Below, piece after piece: positions 18,019 through 28,697 of a stretch of 64,000 bases of DNA (position 1 is the first letter of the stretch; every line of letters begins with the position of its first letter). The DNA is from Roseimicrobium sp. ORNL1 (GTDB taxonomy: Bacteria > Verrucomicrobiota > Verrucomicrobiia > Verrucomicrobiales > Verrucomicrobiaceae): assembly GCF_011044495.1 (NCBI RefSeq), contig NZ_CP049143.1, positions 496,001 through 560,000 on the forward strand, written 5' to 3'. The notes beneath the pieces were generated by a model. The model worked only from the letters and a program-made list of their open reading frames with translations. It searched no databases and was not told the DNA's origin. Both the position numbers and the translations under genes were made by a program.

Positions 18019-18118
18019 GGCCCTGGGAGCGCTGGCCTCTGGCCGGCGTATTGGCAGCTTGGACATTGCATACCTTGCGACGCAAATACGCCGACGGGAC
18101 GTCAGCGCTCCCAGGGCC
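18019..18118. repeat. 100-bp palindromic intergenic element
   Basis: GGCCCTGGGAGCGCTG at 18019-18034 is the exact reverse complement of 18103-18118, and a second nested pair (GCGTATT 18046-18052 / AATACGC 18086-18092) lies inside, giving a bulged cruciform-forming sequence. It sits in the gap between tRNA-Val and the acyltransferase gene and could act as a transcription end for the leftward operon or be a REP-type repeat. Confidence 0.7.
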
Positions 18119-18147
18119 GCGTCCGACTTGGGGTACGTAGGGCGCAG

Positions 18148-19041
18148 TTACAATTCCTCGTGGGTGCCTTCGACCATGATCTTCTCAAGAGCGGCACGCT
18201 GGGCCTCGCATTCCTCTTCGGTCATGCGGCGGGGGACGGTGAAGGGTTTAGCAAACTCCACCTCCACGCCGCTGAAGGGCAGGGGGAGGAGGAAGCCGTC
18301 CCAGGTGCGGAAGCGGATGGCGCGGTCGAAGCGGATGTGCACGGGCATGAGCTTGCCGCCGGTGAGCTGGGCGAGCTTGATGACGCCCAGGTTCATCTGG
18401 TACTTCGGGCCGCGCGGACCATCCGGGGTGATGCCGATGTCGTGTCCGCTCTTCACGTAGTTCGCCAGTTCGACCATGGCCTGGGCGCCACGTCGGGAGC
18501 TGCTGCCGCGCACGGGTTTGAGTTTGAAATCCGAGCAGGCATCCGCAATCACCTGGCCATCGCCGCTGGGGCTGGTGAGGAAGGCGCCCTCCTGTCCGGG
18601 GATGAGGGTCTCCCGCAGGTACGGGATGAGGAACATGCGGTTGTGCCAGAAGACCCAGATGTGCCGCTCATCCGTGGGGTACGCCATGCCGGCGTGATTG
18701 ATGAAACGGAAACGCAGGGTGTTGCCCAATACGCGGATGAGCCAGGCGACAGCCTTGCCGGGACGTTTGAGACGGAATTTTTTGGGGAGTTTGATGCGGA
18801 GCTTCACTTCGGGATAGCAAGATAACCAGAGCGCTGTGGCGCCCATTGCCAATAATACGAGCCAACCAACAAGTGAAAAGGTGCCGTATCCTCTCAACAG
18901 CTCCTCAAGGAATTCAGTGCTGAGACTGAAGCACAAGATGGCTGCGAAGAAACGCACATACCAATTTCGGATAAATACGGCCAGCCCCAGCAGAACGAAA
19001 CCAATGCCCAAATAAACGAACGCTAAGTCCCAAGTGATCAT
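18148..19041 (-). CDS. DUF374 lysophospholipid acyltransferase-like protein
   Basis: 297 residues from the ATG at 19041 (MITWDLAFVYLGIGF). Residues ~1-75 form about three membrane helices; the rest is an LPLAT-like domain with WVFWHNRMFLIPYL, SPSGDGQVIADAC, RGSSSRRGAQAM and ITPDGPRGPKYQMNLG, the signature set of DUF374 acyltransferases related to lipid A (Kdo) acyl transfer. It likely acylates a lipid at the inner face of the membrane. It starts 17 bases after the xylulokinase stop, so the pair may be co-transcribed although the functions are unrelated. The longer open frame reaching back to 19665 overlaps xylB and is spurious. Confidence 0.88.
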   Translation of the reverse strand: MITWDLAFVYLGIGFVLLGLAVFIRNWYVRFFAAILCFSLSTEFLEELLRGYGTFSLVGWLVLLAMGATALWLSCYPEVKLRIKLPKKFRLKRPGKAVAWLIRVLGNTLRFRFINHAGMAYPTDERHIWVFWHNRMFLIPYLRETLIPGQEGAFLTSPSGDGQVIADACSDFKLKPVRGSSSRRGAQAMVELANYVKSGHDIGITPDGPRGPKYQMNLGVIKLAQLTGGKLMPVHIRFDRAIRFRTWDGFLLPLPFSGVEVEFAKPFTVPRRMTEEECEAQRAALEKIMVEGTHEEL

Positions 19042-19058
19042 GCTTTGGCCGCAGCAAA

Positions 19059-20564
19059 TCAAAGATACTCCACCTCGCGCAGACGCTGCGTGAGCTGGCT
19101 GAACTGCTCCAGCTTCTCGGCATAGAGTGCGACCCGGGCGGGGTCCGGACGGCAGCGGGTGCTTTCGTCGAGTGTCACGAGGCGCGAGGTGAGTTCCTCG
19201 ATGTTCGTGGCTTTGCCGTCGCGCTTCAGCAGGGCGAAGGCGGCCTGGATGGCGGAGCCGAGAGCAGCGCCTTCGGCGGTGGCGAGGGTGACGACTTCGG
19301 CGTTGAAGATATCCGCGGCAAGCTGGCGCCATGCTTTGCTCTGCGAGCCGCCGCCGGTGAGACGGATTTCGGCGGGATTCATGCCGAGTTCGCGGAAGCG
19401 CTGCAGGCCATACGCGAGGCCCAGCGTGGCGCCTTCCATGGCGGCGCGAGCGAGATTGCGCGGGGTCATGTTTCCGGGGCGCAGGCCGTGGATCACGCCG
19501 GTGCCATTGGGCAGGTTCGGCGTGCGCTCGCCGTTGAGATAGGGGAGGAAGAGAATGCCTTCCGCGCCGGGAAGGGCCTCGGCGGCGGCGGCTTCGAGCT
19601 GGGGGATGGTCCAGCCGAACATCTCGCGCACCTGCTCGGTCACGACGGTCACGTTCATGGTGCACACGAGCGGGAGCCAGAGATCGTTGCTGTCGCAGAA
19701 AGCGGCGACTTCAGCCTGGCCGTCCACCACGGGGGCATCCGCCACACCGTAGAGGGTGCCGCTGGTGCCGAAGCTGGCGGTGATGATGCCGGGCTTCACG
19801 TTCCCGGTGCCGATGGCGCCCATCATGTTGTCGCCACCGCCGGCGCTGACGATCACGTTGTCATTGAGACCCCACTTCTTCGCGAGCTCAGGGCGGATGG
19901 TGCCGTGCACTTCCTGGGAGGAGCCGAGGGGAGGCAGCATGCTGAGCACGCGCTCATCCACGAAGTCACAGATCTCGCGGTTCCAGGTGCGCTGGCGGAC
20001 ATCGAGGATGCCGGTGCCGCTGGCGTCGCCGTACTCCATGCGCTTCACGCCGGAGAGCCAGAAGTTGATGTAGTCATGCGGCAGCAGGATGGAGGTGACC
20101 TTGGCGAAGTTCTGCGGCTCGTTTTGTTTCAGCCAAAGGAGTTTCGGGATGGTGTAGCCGGGGAGGATGGCATTTCCCGCGAGGGCGATGCAGCCGGGCT
20201 GGCCGCCGAACTCATGCGCGATCTGCTCGCACTGCGGCGCGGTGGAGGTATCGCACCAGAGCTTGGCGGGGCGGACGATCTGGTCCTCCTTGTCCAGCAC
20301 GACGAGGCCGTGCTGCTGGCCGCTCACGCCGATGCCGGCGATGTCCTTCCGTCTGTCGCCGAGGTGCTCGACGCACTCGCTGATGCAGCCTTCCACGGCG
20401 GTAATCCACTCGGAGGGGTGCTGCTCAAGGTGGCCTGCGGGTAGGCCCTCGATGAGGTCATACTTGCGATGGGCGTGGGCGACGATCTGGCCGGACTCAA
20501 GGTCGAGCACAATGGCCTTGGTGCTCTGTGTGCCGCTGTCGATGCCGAGGAAAAGGGAGGACAT
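19059..20564 (-). CDS. xylB: Xylulokinase
   Basis: 501 residues, FGGY carbohydrate kinase family. N-terminal ATPase loop FLGIDSGTQSTKAIVLD, the xylulokinase motif IGVSGQQHGLVVLD, substrate-side LWCDTSTAPQ, the adenosine-binding ITASFGTSGTLYGV and LTGGGSQSKAWRQLAADIF with the catalytic region intact. It phosphorylates D-xylulose to xylulose 5-phosphate, feeding the pentose phosphate pathway. No xylose isomerase or transporter is adjacent, so in this genome it is uncoupled from a xyl operon. Confidence 0.93.
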   Translation of the reverse strand: MSSLFLGIDSGTQSTKAIVLDLESGQIVAHAHRKYDLIEGLPAGHLEQHPSEWITAVEGCISECVEHLGDRRKDIAGIGVSGQQHGLVVLDKEDQIVRPAKLWCDTSTAPQCEQIAHEFGGQPGCIALAGNAILPGYTIPKLLWLKQNEPQNFAKVTSILLPHDYINFWLSGVKRMEYGDASGTGILDVRQRTWNREICDFVDERVLSMLPPLGSSQEVHGTIRPELAKKWGLNDNVIVSAGGGDNMMGAIGTGNVKPGIITASFGTSGTLYGVADAPVVDGQAEVAAFCDSNDLWLPLVCTMNVTVVTEQVREMFGWTIPQLEAAAAEALPGAEGILFLPYLNGERTPNLPNGTGVIHGLRPGNMTPRNLARAAMEGATLGLAYGLQRFRELGMNPAEIRLTGGGSQSKAWRQLAADIFNAEVVTLATAEGAALGSAIQAAFALLKRDGKATNIEELTSRLVTLDESTRCRPDPARVALYAEKLEQFSQLTQRLREVEYL

Positions 20565-20854
20565 GGGTTGAGGAAGGTGGTTGGCGACGGTCCATCGAAT
20601 CGACGAGCCGTCTCAGGCTATAGCGCGGTGGTGCGGGCTTGCCAGCCATCTTTTGCCCTTCAAAGGGCCACGGGCCGTGGGAAATATCGCCCTTCCGCGG
20701 GCTCGATATCAATGCTGGGCCAGCGGTTTCCCGACAGCGATGGCCATGATGAGGAAACTTTTATGAAAGGCTGCGTGCTTTTCCGGCTGGATGTACTACG
20801 GACAAGTTGAGCGCGCCTTCGGGCGCAGTGGATTCCACCCCCTTTTCATCAGCC

Positions 20855-21232
20855 ATGGTTTCAAAACTTCTACATACCCGGTATCGAGTGACCGACCTGG
20901 AGAAGACCATTTCCTTCTACAAGGACGTGCTCGGGCTCGAAGAGGTGAAGCGGCACAAGTCCCCGCGCGGGTCTGAGCTGGTCTTCCTGAAGGCTCCGGA
21001 GAGCGAGGAGCTCATCGAAATCTGCAGCTACCCGGCGAGCGGCCCGGTGGTGGTGGGGCCTGACCTCACCCACCTGGCCTTTGAAGTGAAGGACCTGGAG
21101 TCTTTCGCCAAGCACGCGGCCTCCAAGGGCTACCCTCTCTCCGACGGTCCCACGAAGAGCAGCAGCGGAGTTTTTGCATTCATTGATGCCCCGGAAGGAT
21201 ACGAGGTTGAACTCATTGAGTATCAATCCTAG
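20855..21232 (+). CDS. gloA: Glyoxalase I / VOC-family protein
   Basis: 125 residues from the ATG at 20855 (MVSKLLHTRYRVTDLEKTI). Single-domain VOC fold of lactoylglutathione lyase type: metal-ligand candidates His7 (LLHTRYRV), a Glu/Phe-rich SELVFLKAP strand, His in THLAFEVKDLE and Glu in YEVELIEYQS, with FYKDVLGLEEV and GVFAFIDAPEGY. It would isomerise the hemithioacetal of methylglyoxal. Length fits bacterial GloA (~125-135). The upstream in-frame Met at 20807 lacks family similarity. A small GCGCC-TTCG-GGCGC hairpin lies at 20812-20825 upstream. Confidence 0.88.
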   Translation: MVSKLLHTRYRVTDLEKTISFYKDVLGLEEVKRHKSPRGSELVFLKAPESEELIEICSYPASGPVVVGPDLTHLAFEVKDLESFAKHAASKGYPLSDGPTKSSSGVFAFIDAPEGYEVELIEYQS

Positions 21233-21278
21233 AATGCTCTGAAATTCACGTATATACACATGCCTCACTGAAGCACGC

Positions 21279-21560
21279 ATGGAATTTGACTGGCTAGACG
21301 TCCCATTTGACCTCTCCCAATTGCCCCCCAAGGACATTGAGGAGACGTTCGAGGACCCTTTTGCCCTCAAATTTTTGCCGGATGGTGAAAGTGACAGGCC
21401 GCGTGAGGCACGGTATTTCTCCCTCGGCAAATCCCTCGCCGGAAAGGGCATTTTCAGCATCTTCTGGACGGACGGGAAACGCTACCGTGTCATCCTGTCG
21501 CGTCCCATGACTCCTGAGGAGGAGCATTTCTACGAGCGGAAGAAATCTGAGGACCTCTAA
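21279..21560 (+). CDS. BrnT-like toxin
   Basis: 93 residues. DPFALKFLPDGESDRPREAR followed by YFSLGKSLAGKGIFSIFW, RYRVILSRPMTPEEEHFYE follows the BrnT layout (E-x-F-x-D-P-x-A ... E-R-x-x-x-I-G-x-S ... R-x-I-S-A-R-x-A-x-x-x-E-R-x-x-Y-E). BrnT proteins are RelE-fold RNases neutralised by a ribbon-helix-helix partner; the next gene, 37 bases downstream, codes for such a partner. The canonical N-terminal WDxxKNxxNxxKHG segment is degenerate here (FDLSQLPPKDIEETFED), so activity is uncertain. Confidence 0.75.
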   Translation: MEFDWLDVPFDLSQLPPKDIEETFEDPFALKFLPDGESDRPREARYFSLGKSLAGKGIFSIFWTDGKRYRVILSRPMTPEEEHFYERKKSEDL

Positions 21561-21597
21561 CTCGCCGCGATCGCCTAGCCCAGCCCACGCAAACGCC

Positions 21598-21867
21598 ATG
21601 AAATCCATCCGGTCCTGGAGCGACCTCCCGCACTTCGATTCCGAGGAGGATGAGGCGAAATACTGGTCAGAGCACCAGCTGGATGCCCGGCTCATGCAGA
21701 GCTCCATGCACCGCCCGGATGTCAGGGAGAGCACGACGATCACCCTGCGCTTTGATCCGCGCATGCTCAGCCGCATCAAGCGTATCGCCCGCCGCCGTTA
21801 TCTGAACTACCAGAGCATGATCAAGCAGTGGCTCAGTGAGCGGATGGAAGAGGAAATGAAGGACTAG
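21598..21867 (+). CDS. Ribbon-helix-helix (CopG/BrnA-like) antitoxin
   Basis: 89 residues. The N-terminal part has the FDSEEDEAKYWSEHQ motif that recurs in antitoxins of the CopG/BrnA group, and the C-terminal half is a ribbon-helix-helix DNA-binding unit (STTITLRFDPRMLSRIKRIA then YLNYQSMIKQWLSERM). It would bind and neutralise the BrnT-like toxin upstream and repress the pair. Gene order toxin then antitoxin matches brnTA. Confidence 0.85.
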   Translation: MKSIRSWSDLPHFDSEEDEAKYWSEHQLDARLMQSSMHRPDVRESTTITLRFDPRMLSRIKRIARRRYLNYQSMIKQWLSERMEEEMKD

Positions 21868-21940
21868 GGAGGAGGTTAGACCTTCCGGTCTGACTGTGGG
21901 CGTTGGGTCTTCTGACCCGACAGCGGTGCTGGACGGCACG

Positions 21941-21975
21941 AAAAAGCCTCTCCCCTGCAATGCAGAAGAGAGGCT
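21941..21975 (-). terminator. Rho-independent terminator after secreted protein gene
   Basis: Read leftwards: AGCCTCTC (21975-21968) pairs with GAGAGGCT (21952-21945), 15-base loop, then TTTTTC. It lies 20-55 bases past the stop of the leftward gene at 21997. Confidence 0.85.
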
Positions 21976-21996
21976 GGGAAAATAACGAAGGCGGGC

Positions 21997-22500
21997 TTAC
22001 TTGCCGGCCTTGAAGGACTTGAGGATCTTCACCGCTTCGGCAATGATCTTCTTGTCCGTGTCGGAGGATTCGAACCAGAGTTCGGCGATGTGTTTATCGT
22101 CGATGAAGACCCAGGCGAAGCCGAATTCCGTGTCCACGCCGTCTTCATCCTTGCCATTGCCGGAGGCGGCGAGAGCGGGCTTGCCGTCGATCTTTGTTTC
22201 TTCCGGCTTGGGGAGCTTGGCCTTGGGATAAGTCTCCTTCACGTACTCATAGGTTCCCTCAATGGCTGCCGTGATGCCGTCTTCCGTGCCTTCCACGGTC
22301 TGGAAGTAGAGGACGGTGTCCCCCTTGGTGAGCTTGCAGTAGGGATCATCTTCCGTACCCGGTTCGAATTCCCAGTCATCCGGTGAGGTGATGGTGAAGA
22401 CGGCCTCCTTCTCATTGGGATAGTGGATGGTGGTGTCGGCCGAGGCGACTGAGGTGAAGGCGAGGCAGGCTGCCAAGCAGAGGAGGGAAGTCAGTTTCAT
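21997..22500 (-). CDS. Secreted protein of unknown function
   Basis: 167 residues from the ATG at 22500, which begins an excellent signal peptide (MKLTSLLCLAACLAFTSVAS, cut near A-D). The mature part is acidic: TIHYPNEKEAVFTITSPDDW, then GFAWVFIDDKHIAELWFESS, ending in AEAVKILKSFKAGK. The pattern of an N-terminal strand pair, a central helix and a final ...ILKSF helix resembles PsbP/MOG1-like periplasmic proteins that many bacteria secrete, but I do not claim the family. The longer upstream start (22584) adds non-signal sequence and is not favoured. Own terminator downstream. Confidence 0.75.
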   Translation of the reverse strand: MKLTSLLCLAACLAFTSVASADTTIHYPNEKEAVFTITSPDDWEFEPGTEDDPYCKLTKGDTVLYFQTVEGTEDGITAAIEGTYEYVKETYPKAKLPKPEETKIDGKPALAASGNGKDEDGVDTEFGFAWVFIDDKHIAELWFESSDTDKKIIAEAVKILKSFKAGK

Positions 22501-22701
22501 GGAGTTGGATTGACGGAGCCCGACTTTAAGCGTGTGGTTTAGGCGACAACAATCAGAATTCCTAGAAAGATTGTTCACGTGCACGCGTGCAGGGCGTAAC
22601 CCCGAAGGGCGGTGAATTTGGCTCCGTGAGGGGGAAAAAGCGTCAAAATTCGGTGCCCCGCTTGCGTGGGGGCCGCTCTGCTACGAGATTTTTGGTCTCT
22701 C

Positions 22702-23112
22702 ATGCTTCGCCGCCCCGGTCTTTGGTTCACAGCTGTCGCCATTTGGTTTGTCGCGCTGTTCTTGCTGTCCAACCAGTCCGCGTTGCAGCCGCCGGGCCCC
22801 GAGTTCGAGAACCGCGACAAGGTCTATCATGTCGGGTATTTCGCGCTGGGGTCGCTCTGTCTCTTCGTGGGATTGCGACTGAAAAATCCTGCCCGGAGTG
22901 TGCTGAAGACTGCGCTGCTGGTGCTGCTTTTCGCGGCATTCGTGGGGGCGTTTGATGAATTTCACCAGAGTTTCATTCCGAACCGGAGTGGCAATGATTT
23001 GGGAGACTGGCTGGCAGATGCGTCGGGTGGGATCATCGGCTCGCTGGCAGGCATGGTGCTTCTGTGCATGCCGGGCATCCGGTTGAAACAAAAGCAGCCT
23101 TGCGAACCCTGA
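22702..23112 (+). CDS. VanZ-family membrane protein
   Basis: 136 residues from the ATG at 22702; a GTG at 22666 is an alternative start. Four hydrophobic helices (LWFTAVAIWFVALFLLS, VGYFALGSLCLFVGLRL, LLVLLFAAFVGAFDEF, DASGGIIGSLAGMVLLC). The family signature is present: DKVYHVGYF, DEFHQSFIPNRSGNDLGDWL and ADASGG. VanZ-like proteins are small integral membrane proteins of unknown activity; the original is linked to teicoplanin resistance. It ends 24 bases before ligA and may share its transcript. Confidence 0.88.
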   Translation: MLRRPGLWFTAVAIWFVALFLLSNQSALQPPGPEFENRDKVYHVGYFALGSLCLFVGLRLKNPARSVLKTALLVLLFAAFVGAFDEFHQSFIPNRSGNDLGDWLADASGGIIGSLAGMVLLCMPGIRLKQKQPCEP

Positions 23113-25143
<2,031 letters not shown>

Positions 25144-25204
25144 TCGTGCGGAGCAGCGGCACTCTTTGCCAGCTCGCACGCATCCTGCTTTCATCTTCCC
25201 TCGC

Positions 25205-26794
25205 ATGGCCGCCTCAGTCTCCTCATCCACTCCCAGTCTCCTCCGCGTCACCAAGGGTGACTTCGACGGGTTCTTTGGGCTCTTCGTCGACAACCTGCTG
25301 CAGCTCCTACTGATTTATCATCTGTGTCCCGTGCTGTGCGGGATGACGCATGGGGAGGTGACTTCGAAGATTCTGCCGGGTGCGGCGGTGTCCATCCTGG
25401 TGGGGAATTTCTTCTACGCATGGCAGGCGTGGCGGCTCGCGAAACGCGAAGGACGAGATGATGTGACAGCGATGCCGTACGGCATCAATACGGTCAGCCT
25501 CTTCGCCTACATTGTCTTCATCATGGCGCCCATCTACCGTCAGACAGGGGATGCGTCGCTCGCATGGAAGGCGGGCCTGTTCGCGTGCTTCATCAGCGGG
25601 GTGATGGAATTCATCGGTGCGGCGTTTGGCCGGGCGCTGAGGGCGCATGCGCCGCGTGCGGCGCTGCTGTCCTCGCTGGCGGGGATTGCGGTGACGTTCA
25701 TCGCGATGGGGTTTGTGTTCCAGCTTTTTGCCATGCCTGCGGTGGGCGTGCTGCCCATGTTGCTGATTTTGTTTTGTTATGCCGCGAGGCTGAAGCTACC
25801 TCTGGGATTGCCGGCGGGATTTGTTGCGGTGTTGCTGGGCACGGCATTGGCGTGGGTGTTGCGCTCGCTGGGATTGGCGCCGGACTGGGCGTCGGGAAAG
25901 GTGGAGCCGATTGGACTTCATCTGCCGCATTGGTCGGGCGGCGATTTGTTTGGATTCCTCACTTCGGAGGTGGGCTGGAGCTACATGGCGGTGATTTTCC
26001 CCATGGGGCTGTTCAACATCATCGGCTCGCTGCAATGCCTGGAGAGCGCGGAGGCGGCGGGAGACAAGTATGATACCGCGCCCTCATTGGTGGCGAATGG
26101 CATTGGCAGCATCGTATCCGCGTGCTTGGGCAGTCCCTTCGCTACGACGTTATATATCGGGCATCCGGGTTGGAAGGCGATGGGGGCACGCTGGGCGTAC
26201 TCGTGGATGAATGGTGTCGTGATCTGCGCGCTCGCGCTGCTGGGTGCGGCGGGACACGTGCTACAGGTGGTGCCGCTGGAGGCCACGCTGGGCATCCTGC
26301 TGTGGATTGGGATTGTGATGACGGCACAGGCATTTCAGGCAAGCCCGAGACCGCACGCACTGGCCGTGGCCATGGGGCTCATTCCCTCGCTGGCAGCGTG
26401 GTTGCTGGTGCAGGTGGAGACGACATTGCGGGTGGCGGGCACCGACCTCGCGAGCACAGCAGACAAGTTTGCGCCGAATCTCTATGTGTACGGTGTGATC
26501 GCGCTGAGTCAGGGATTCCTCATCACCTCCGTGATCTATCCGGCGGTGATGGCGTTTGTGATTGATCGCAAGTTCAAGGCAGCGGCGATGTGGCTCGCGG
26601 CGGCGGCGCTGTTTTCCGCCGTGGGGTTGATTCACTCCTACAAGCTCACGCCTGCCGGAGTGGAAAATCACTTTGCCTGGTTCACTGCTGCACCGGCATT
26701 TGCGATTGCCTATCTGGCAGGCGCGGTGCTGCTCATGGTGATGGCGCTGATGAAGGTGAAGGGGGCGGAGGAAGTGGAGACGAGGGGGGAGTAG
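25205..26794 (+). CDS. NCS2-like permease (xanthine/uracil permease family)
   Basis: 529 residues from the ATG at 25205; the TTG at 25166 is less likely. About 12 hydrophobic segments. DDVTAMPYGINTVSLFAYIV, PFATTLYIGHPGWKAMGARW and the early GDFDGFFGLFVDNLLQLLLI recall the subgroup of nucleobase-cation symporter 2 proteins often annotated as xanthine/uracil permeases. Substrate cannot be read from sequence. It lies 61 bases after ligA and ends six bases before the convergent small membrane gene. Confidence 0.82.
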   Translation: MAASVSSSTPSLLRVTKGDFDGFFGLFVDNLLQLLLIYHLCPVLCGMTHGEVTSKILPGAAVSILVGNFFYAWQAWRLAKREGRDDVTAMPYGINTVSLFAYIVFIMAPIYRQTGDASLAWKAGLFACFISGVMEFIGAAFGRALRAHAPRAALLSSLAGIAVTFIAMGFVFQLFAMPAVGVLPMLLILFCYAARLKLPLGLPAGFVAVLLGTALAWVLRSLGLAPDWASGKVEPIGLHLPHWSGGDLFGFLTSEVGWSYMAVIFPMGLFNIIGSLQCLESAEAAGDKYDTAPSLVANGIGSIVSACLGSPFATTLYIGHPGWKAMGARWAYSWMNGVVICALALLGAAGHVLQVVPLEATLGILLWIGIVMTAQAFQASPRPHALAVAMGLIPSLAAWLLVQVETTLRVAGTDLASTADKFAPNLYVYGVIALSQGFLITSVIYPAVMAFVIDRKFKAAAMWLAAAALFSAVGLIHSYKLTPAGVENHFAWFTAAPAFAIAYLAGAVLLMVMALMKVKGAEEVETRGE

Positions 26795-26800
26795 AGACAG

Positions 26801-27115
26801 TCAGTCGGAGTGAACGGTCTGGAGCAGAATGAAGAAAATGAATGCCACGATGCCCAGTCCGAGGATTGGAATGAGGCGCGCTATACCGCGAGACCGGATG
26901 GCCGAGATGAGAAGGAAAATAGCGCCCACCATGGCGGGAGCAATCCTGACGTAGAACAAGCCTGAACCGCTCACTTTGTCGGAAGGTGGGATGGAGAGTG
27001 AAACGAGCGTGGCCAAAAGCATGAGCCAGCTGAGGAAATTGGAGATGGTGGACCATTTCTCAGCACGGGGAGCGGAAGGCTCTTCTTCGCGCGTTGATGG
27101 ATTGTCCGAAGTCAC
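26801..27115 (-). CDS. Small membrane protein, last gene of a four-gene operon
   Basis: 104 residues with three hydrophobic segments (ISNFLSWLMLLATLVSLSI, VRIAPAMVGAIFLLISAI, LIPILGLGIVAFIFFILL) after a charged N-terminus. No family recognised. The GTG start at 27115 overlaps the stop of the preceding gene by four bases (GTGA), so translation is probably coupled. It is the last of the unit 29165 to 26801. Confidence 0.65.
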   Translation of the reverse strand: MTSDNPSTREEEPSAPRAEKWSTISNFLSWLMLLATLVSLSIPPSDKVSGSGLFYVRIAPAMVGAIFLLISAIRSRGIARLIPILGLGIVAFIFFILLQTVHSD

Positions 27116-27696
27116 GAAGTGGATGGTGTGAAGGTGTGCGGCCCAGGCTGGGAATGGCTGGCCTCGCCTGTGCGGTATCTGGCTCCGGGTATATGTGCTG
27201 GTGGCAGAAAGGGGCTGCGATGAGAGGGAATGTCAGACACGTCGATTTCGCCCCGACGGAGCTTTTCGCCATCGACGCATCCATAGGCATAGGCCGATTC
27301 TATTATGTGGAAGCGTCTCTTGGGAGATGCCTCCCAGTATCCGTCGATCACGCCCTTCAGGTAGCATCGGCCATCATTGTCGTTGGGGTGGACGTGTTGG
27401 ATAGCGGCCAGGAGTGAAGGCCGGTCGAAGGGGAATCGTCGCGTTCGAATGGCTTTCTGGATGGAAAGCCACGCCAGCATGAACGGCAGGGAGAGAAGGA
27501 AAAAGACGAGTAGGATCATCGCACCGATGAACTGCCCGATTTTCACCAGCCAGGCGCGCAGGCCATGGGAGCGGTAGCAGTTGGCGCAGTATCCCCGGTA
27601 TCTGGAGGCGGTGGCTTCCAGAATCATGGCTGGGCACTTCCGGCATGGCACCCGATGGGAGTGATGGTTGCCGGCTGATGGATTCTCAGTGCTCAT
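27112..27696 (-). CDS. Zinc-ribbon membrane protein, paralogue of upstream gene
   Basis: 194 residues from the ATG at 27696, which overlaps the end of the upstream gene by 11 bases. A Cys4 ribbon (CRKCPAMILEATASRYRGYC then ANC) is followed by a hydrophobic segment (FIGAMILLVFFLLSLPFMLA) and a cytoplasmic part with RRFPFDRPSLLAAIQHVHP, CYLKGVIDGYWEASPK and KLRRGEIDVSDIPS. The same blocks in the same order occur in the C-terminal half of the next gene upstream, so the two are tandem duplicates. No function recognised. Confidence 0.75.
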   Translation of the reverse strand: MSTENPSAGNHHSHRVPCRKCPAMILEATASRYRGYCANCYRSHGLRAWLVKIGQFIGAMILLVFFLLSLPFMLAWLSIQKAIRTRRFPFDRPSLLAAIQHVHPNDNDGRCYLKGVIDGYWEASPKRRFHIIESAYAYGCVDGEKLRRGEIDVSDIPSHRSPFLPPAHIPGARYRTGEASHSQPGPHTFTPSTS

Positions 27697-28696
27697 CTGC
27701 TGTGCCACGAGAATACCGGAAACGGCATCCGGTGGGAATCTCTGAAGGCGAAATCTCACCGCGCCGGAGCCGGCCACCGTCATTCATGCCGCAAGAGTAC
27801 GGGCTTGGGTCCATGACGGACATATCCGGCGCGGATGACCAGTAGCCATGAATCACGCCTCTCAAGAAGGAGCGAGCTTCTTTGCGATTCGGAATCCGAT
27901 GCTGGATTTTCAGAAGCATGGCACTCCTATCGAAAGGAAAACGCCAGGTTCTCCACATCCATTGAAGTCCCATGAATAGCAAAAGAAAGGGAGTGCCGAT
28001 GACAAGGAATGGAAACAAGAGGCACACCTGGGCGAATGACACGAACTGCTTCAGCCTGTTTCGGTATCCCTTGGTGCGGGCACATTTGCGACATGTCCCG
28101 TGGTACTCTGCTGCGGTGGCTTCCAGAATCATGGCCGGGCACTTGCGGCACTGGATCCGGGAGGTGGGGCGCGGCGCGTGGCGTTGCTCTTCGAGACTTG
28201 GATATGGTCTGGCGCATCCTTCCTTATCCAGAGCCTCGTGAAGTGCTTGGACAGCGTCGTTCTGACATCTGAACAGGACTTCTTCGGGAGTGGTGTCGCA
28301 TGGGTCGTGGGCAATCAATGAGGTGAAGCCCTCGCGATTGCGGTCTGTCACGATGTAGGCGACTGGAAAGGGGCGTAACGATTTGAAGTCGACGGACGCA
28401 TACTCCTCCGAATCGAGTGCGGGAACCTCGGGATGAAAACTCAGGGGCCGAAGCAGGTCGTCACCCCAAGTGTAGGTGAGACCGGAGAAATCCATGAGAA
28501 GGCCTTCGGCTGGTCTCTTGCGGAGCGCGGCGAGGATTTCCCGCTCCATCTGTTCCACGGATTCCGCGGTGTAGTCGCCGGAATAGCGGGCAAGAAGAAA
28601 GTATCTTCCACCGCGAAACAGGTAGCGAATGTAGCTGTCCAGTGGCTTCGCACCACGGCGGAACAGCTTGGTCGCGAGCTGTCTCAGGGACGTCAT
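27686..28696 (-). CDS. Zinc-ribbon membrane protein with STAS-like N-terminal domain
   Basis: 336 residues. Residues ~20-170 are an alpha/beta domain (YFLLARYSGDYTAESVEQME, AEGLLMDFSGLTYTWGDDLL, FPVAYIVTDRNREGFTSLI) that looks like a STAS or SpoIIAA-like fold. Residues ~180-205 carry the ribbon CRKCPAMILEATAAEYHGTC then RKC, followed by a membrane segment (FAQVCLLFPFLVIGTPFLLL) and a tail with FPFDRSAMLLKIQHRIPN, FLRGVIHGYWSSAP and RLRRGEISPSEIPT. The C-terminal half is paralogous to the next gene. Starts two bases after the stop of the DUF2127 gene. Confidence 0.75.
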   Translation of the reverse strand: MTSLRQLATKLFRRGAKPLDSYIRYLFRGGRYFLLARYSGDYTAESVEQMEREILAALRKRPAEGLLMDFSGLTYTWGDDLLRPLSFHPEVPALDSEEYASVDFKSLRPFPVAYIVTDRNREGFTSLIAHDPCDTTPEEVLFRCQNDAVQALHEALDKEGCARPYPSLEEQRHAPRPTSRIQCRKCPAMILEATAAEYHGTCRKCARTKGYRNRLKQFVSFAQVCLLFPFLVIGTPFLLLFMGLQWMWRTWRFPFDRSAMLLKIQHRIPNRKEARSFLRGVIHGYWSSAPDMSVMDPSPYSCGMNDGGRLRRGEISPSEIPTGCRFRYSRGTADEH

Positions 28697-28697
28697 G

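Noticed and set aside
19042-19665. Long N-terminal extension of the acyltransferase frame, rich in Arg/His/Pro
   Set aside because: It lies over the xylulokinase gene in another frame and is compositional shadow.
22063-22088. tRNA-like GATTCGAACC string
   Set aside because: It is inside the coding sequence of the secreted protein at 21997 and no cloverleaf can be drawn around it.
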